DNA from: Paracoccaceae bacterium
GTDB lineage: Bacteria > Pseudomonadota > Alphaproteobacteria > Rhodobacterales > Rhodobacteraceae
Length of the DNA stretch: 8,334 nt
NCBI GenBank assembly: GCA_027030435.1
Contig: JALVEX010000339.1
Location: forward strand, 1 to 8,334
Direction: 5' to 3'
Positions 7,176-8,334 of this stretch are shown one piece after another; the stretch's first letter is position 1, and each line of letters begins with the position of its first letter. The translations under genes and the position numbers were made by a program. Below the pieces are notes generated by a model. That model did no database searches. It saw nothing but the letters and a program-made list of their open reading frames with translations, and had not been told where the DNA came from.

Positions 7176-8237
7176 TCAGGCATGTGGGGCGTTCGCCCCC
7201 TCAAGCAGAACCCTGTAAACATCCATGATCTCTCCCGCCTCGCGCTCAAGGCGAAAACGGGCCAGCATGTCGGAGCGCGCGGCCTTTCCCATTAGGCGCA
7301 ATTGCGCTGGATCAGAGGCAATCCCAGCCATCGCCTCCACCATTTCATCCACCTTCCCGGGGGTGATGAGGCGGCCGGTTTCGCCATCCTTCACCAGTTC
7401 CTCGAACGCGCCCACCCGTGTGGCCACCACCGGCACGGCGCAGGCCATGGCCTCAAGCGGCGTGAGGCCGAAGCCCTCCCACCGTTGCGGCGCCACAAAA
7501 AGATCAAGCGCCTGATACCAGGCGGGCATTTCGTCCACCGTCACCTCGGGGCGAAACAGGATGCGCCCGCCAAGGCCCGCTTCGGCCACACGCGCGCGCA
7601 GATCCCGCTCGAAGCCCTGATGCTTCTCCGTCGCCCGGCCCATGAGGATGCCGATCACCTGTGGATCGCGTCGGGCAAGCTCGATCAAGGCATTCACGAA
7701 CACATCCGTGCCCTTCTGGCGACGGATGCGCCCGTAACAGCCGATCAGCCGGCCATCGGGCAGGCCGAGGCGGGCGCGCAGGGCGGCGCGATCGGGGGCG
7801 GGCGCGAATTTCTCCGTGTCGATCCCGTGCAGGATCACCGTCGCGGGGCGCTCCAGGTAGCTTGCCGTGCGCGCCGAGGTGGCGATCACGTGATCCATTT
7901 TCGAGATCAGCCATTTCGTATAGCGGCTGTGGTGGCGCTGCGAGGCGGAGGTGAAGAGGAGCCGGTAGCGCCGGCGCAGGGCATGGCGCAGGAACAGCCC
8001 CAGCAGCATCTCCGTGTTGCGCCGTGCGTGCCATACCCGCCAGCGGCTGCGCGGCAGGGTGGCGGCGCGCATCAGCGGGATATGGGGCACATCCGCGGGC
8101 AGCCCCGGCCCCGTGGCCACCACGCCCATTTCGCGCGCCATGATCGGCACCAAGCGGGCGATGGTGGCGGTGACGCCCGAAAGACGGCGCTTGAGATTTG
8201 GCGCCACAACCTCGATCTTGCTGGCGGGAAGATTCAT
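7176..8237 (-). CDS. lpcC: Family 4 glycosyltransferase, LpcC/LpsB-like LPS core mannosyltransferase
   Basis: Probable cytoplasmic-face glycosyltransferase adding a sugar (mannose in the rhizobial relatives) to the LPS inner core. The 353-residue protein has the two-domain GT-B layout. Its N-terminal half has VVAPNLKRRLSGVTATI (10-26), RVWHARRNTEML (67-78) and LFTSASQRHHSRYTKWLISK (94-113), which I recognise from Rhizobium LpcC and Sinorhizobium LpsB. Its C-terminal half has LHGIDTEKF (136-144), GRIRRQKGTDVF with Arg172 and Lys175, and the GT4 E-x7-E motif EGFGLTPLEAM (Glu254, Glu262). There is no signal peptide or membrane segment. AAGGAGG at 8251-8245 lies seven bases before the ATG at 8237. 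It overlaps the upstream gene's stop by 4 bp (ATGA), so the two are probably translated together. The family is clear; the exact donor sugar is inferred. Confidence 0.88.
   Translation of the reverse strand: MNLPASKIEVVAPNLKRRLSGVTATIARLVPIMAREMGVVATGPGLPADVPHIPLMRAATLPRSRWRVWHARRNTEMLLGLFLRHALRRRYRLLFTSASQRHHSRYTKWLISKMDHVIATSARTASYLERPATVILHGIDTEKFAPAPDRAALRARLGLPDGRLIGCYGRIRRQKGTDVFVNALIELARRDPQVIGILMGRATEKHQGFERDLRARVAEAGLGGRILFRPEVTVDEMPAWYQALDLFVAPQRWEGFGLTPLEAMACAVPVVATRVGAFEELVKDGETGRLITPGKVDEMVEAMAGIASDPAQLRLMGKAARSDMLARFRLEREAGEIMDVYRVLLEGANAPHA
7186..7199. repeat. GC-rich inverted repeat at the convergent gene ends
   Basis: GGGGC-GTTC-GCCCC is a perfect 5-bp stem with a 4-base loop (or 6 bp with a 2-base loop), about 65 bases past the rfbA stop and overlapping the last codons of the glycosyltransferase. 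It has no T-run on either strand. It could slow polymerase from either side, but as a terminator it is weak and may simply reflect codon composition. Confidence 0.25.
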
Positions 8238-8334
8238 GCGCGGGCCTCCTTTTGCCGGGCCGAGGGCAGAAGGGCGGTGATCTCATGGATGATTTCGCCA
8301 ATCGCACGGGCCTTGTCACCGCCTTCGAACAGCG
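8234..8334 (-). CDS. C-terminal end of an unidentified gene, coupled to lpcC
   Basis: Only the last 32 complete codons are inside the window: the frame begins LFEGGDKARAIGEIIHE and ends LPSARQKEARA before a TGA at 8236-8234. The fragment looks like an amphipathic helix followed by a basic tail. Its stop overlaps the lpcC start in ATGA, and the lpcC ribosome-binding site lies within its last codons, which strongly supports this frame. Too little is present to name the family. The coupling suggests another cell-envelope glycan enzyme, but that is inference only. Confidence 0.65.
   Translation of the reverse strand, partial: LFEGGDKARAIGEIIHEITALLPSARQKEARA

Noticed and set aside
7504..8319. 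271-codon minus-strand frame overlapping the glycosyltransferase
   Set aside because: It is the glycosyltransferase region read in another frame; the product is Arg/Pro/Gly-rich with no motifs.
1..8334. tRNA, CRISPR array, insertion-sequence ends, toxin-antitoxin or defence genes
   Set aside because: Looked for on both strands; no repeat-spacer pattern, cloverleaf-like segment, transposase motif or small paired ORFs with plausible ribosome-binding sites were seen.

Overview
The window looks like ordinary chromosome from a high-GC alphaproteobacterium, most likely of the Rhodobacteraceae/Roseobacter type. Third codon positions are rich in G and C, the first gene matches the FdsA-type formate dehydrogenase catalytic subunit, and the last complete gene matches the LpcC/LpsB lipopolysaccharide-core mannosyltransferases known from rhizobia and their relatives. 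This assignment rests on remembered family features, not on a search.

Layout, left to right. (1) Positions 1-2334, minus strand: formate dehydrogenase alpha subunit. The start is present and the C-terminus runs off the left edge. (2) Positions 2335-2626: a 292-bp divergent spacer with a tentative fdsA promoter, an inverted repeat and a possible 31-codon leader ORF. (3) Positions 2627-4230, plus strand: rfbC and rfbB, overlapping by 4 bp. (4) Positions 4238-5290, minus strand: a membrane O-acyltransferase of the acyltransferase-3 family. (5) Positions 5291-5392: a short divergent spacer with a small dyad. (6) Positions 5393-7122, plus strand: rfbD and rfbA, also overlapping by 4 bp. (7) Positions 7123-7175: a convergent gap without a recognisable terminator. 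(8) Positions 7176-8237, minus strand: a GT-B glycosyltransferase of the LpcC/LpsB type. (9) Positions 8234-8334, minus strand: the last 32 codons of an unidentified upstream gene, coupled by a 4-bp overlap.

How the genes work together. RfbA, RfbB, RfbC and RfbD form the complete four-step route from glucose-1-phosphate and dTTP to dTDP-L-rhamnose, the donor for rhamnose in LPS O-antigen or other surface glycans. The acyltransferase probably decorates a glycan with acyl groups, and the LpcC-like enzyme probably adds a core sugar to LPS. Positions 2627-8334 are therefore a surface-polysaccharide block, while fdsA is unrelated metabolism that happens to border it.

All seven annotated genes other than the C-terminal fragment belong to recognisable families with their expected motifs. 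I see no evidence for a new defence, mobile or RNA-based system. The points worth a second look are organisational: the rml set split by an opposite-strand acyltransferase gene, an fdsA that starts its own transcript without fdsG/fdsB directly upstream, and a few dyads and a possible leader ORF in the spacers.
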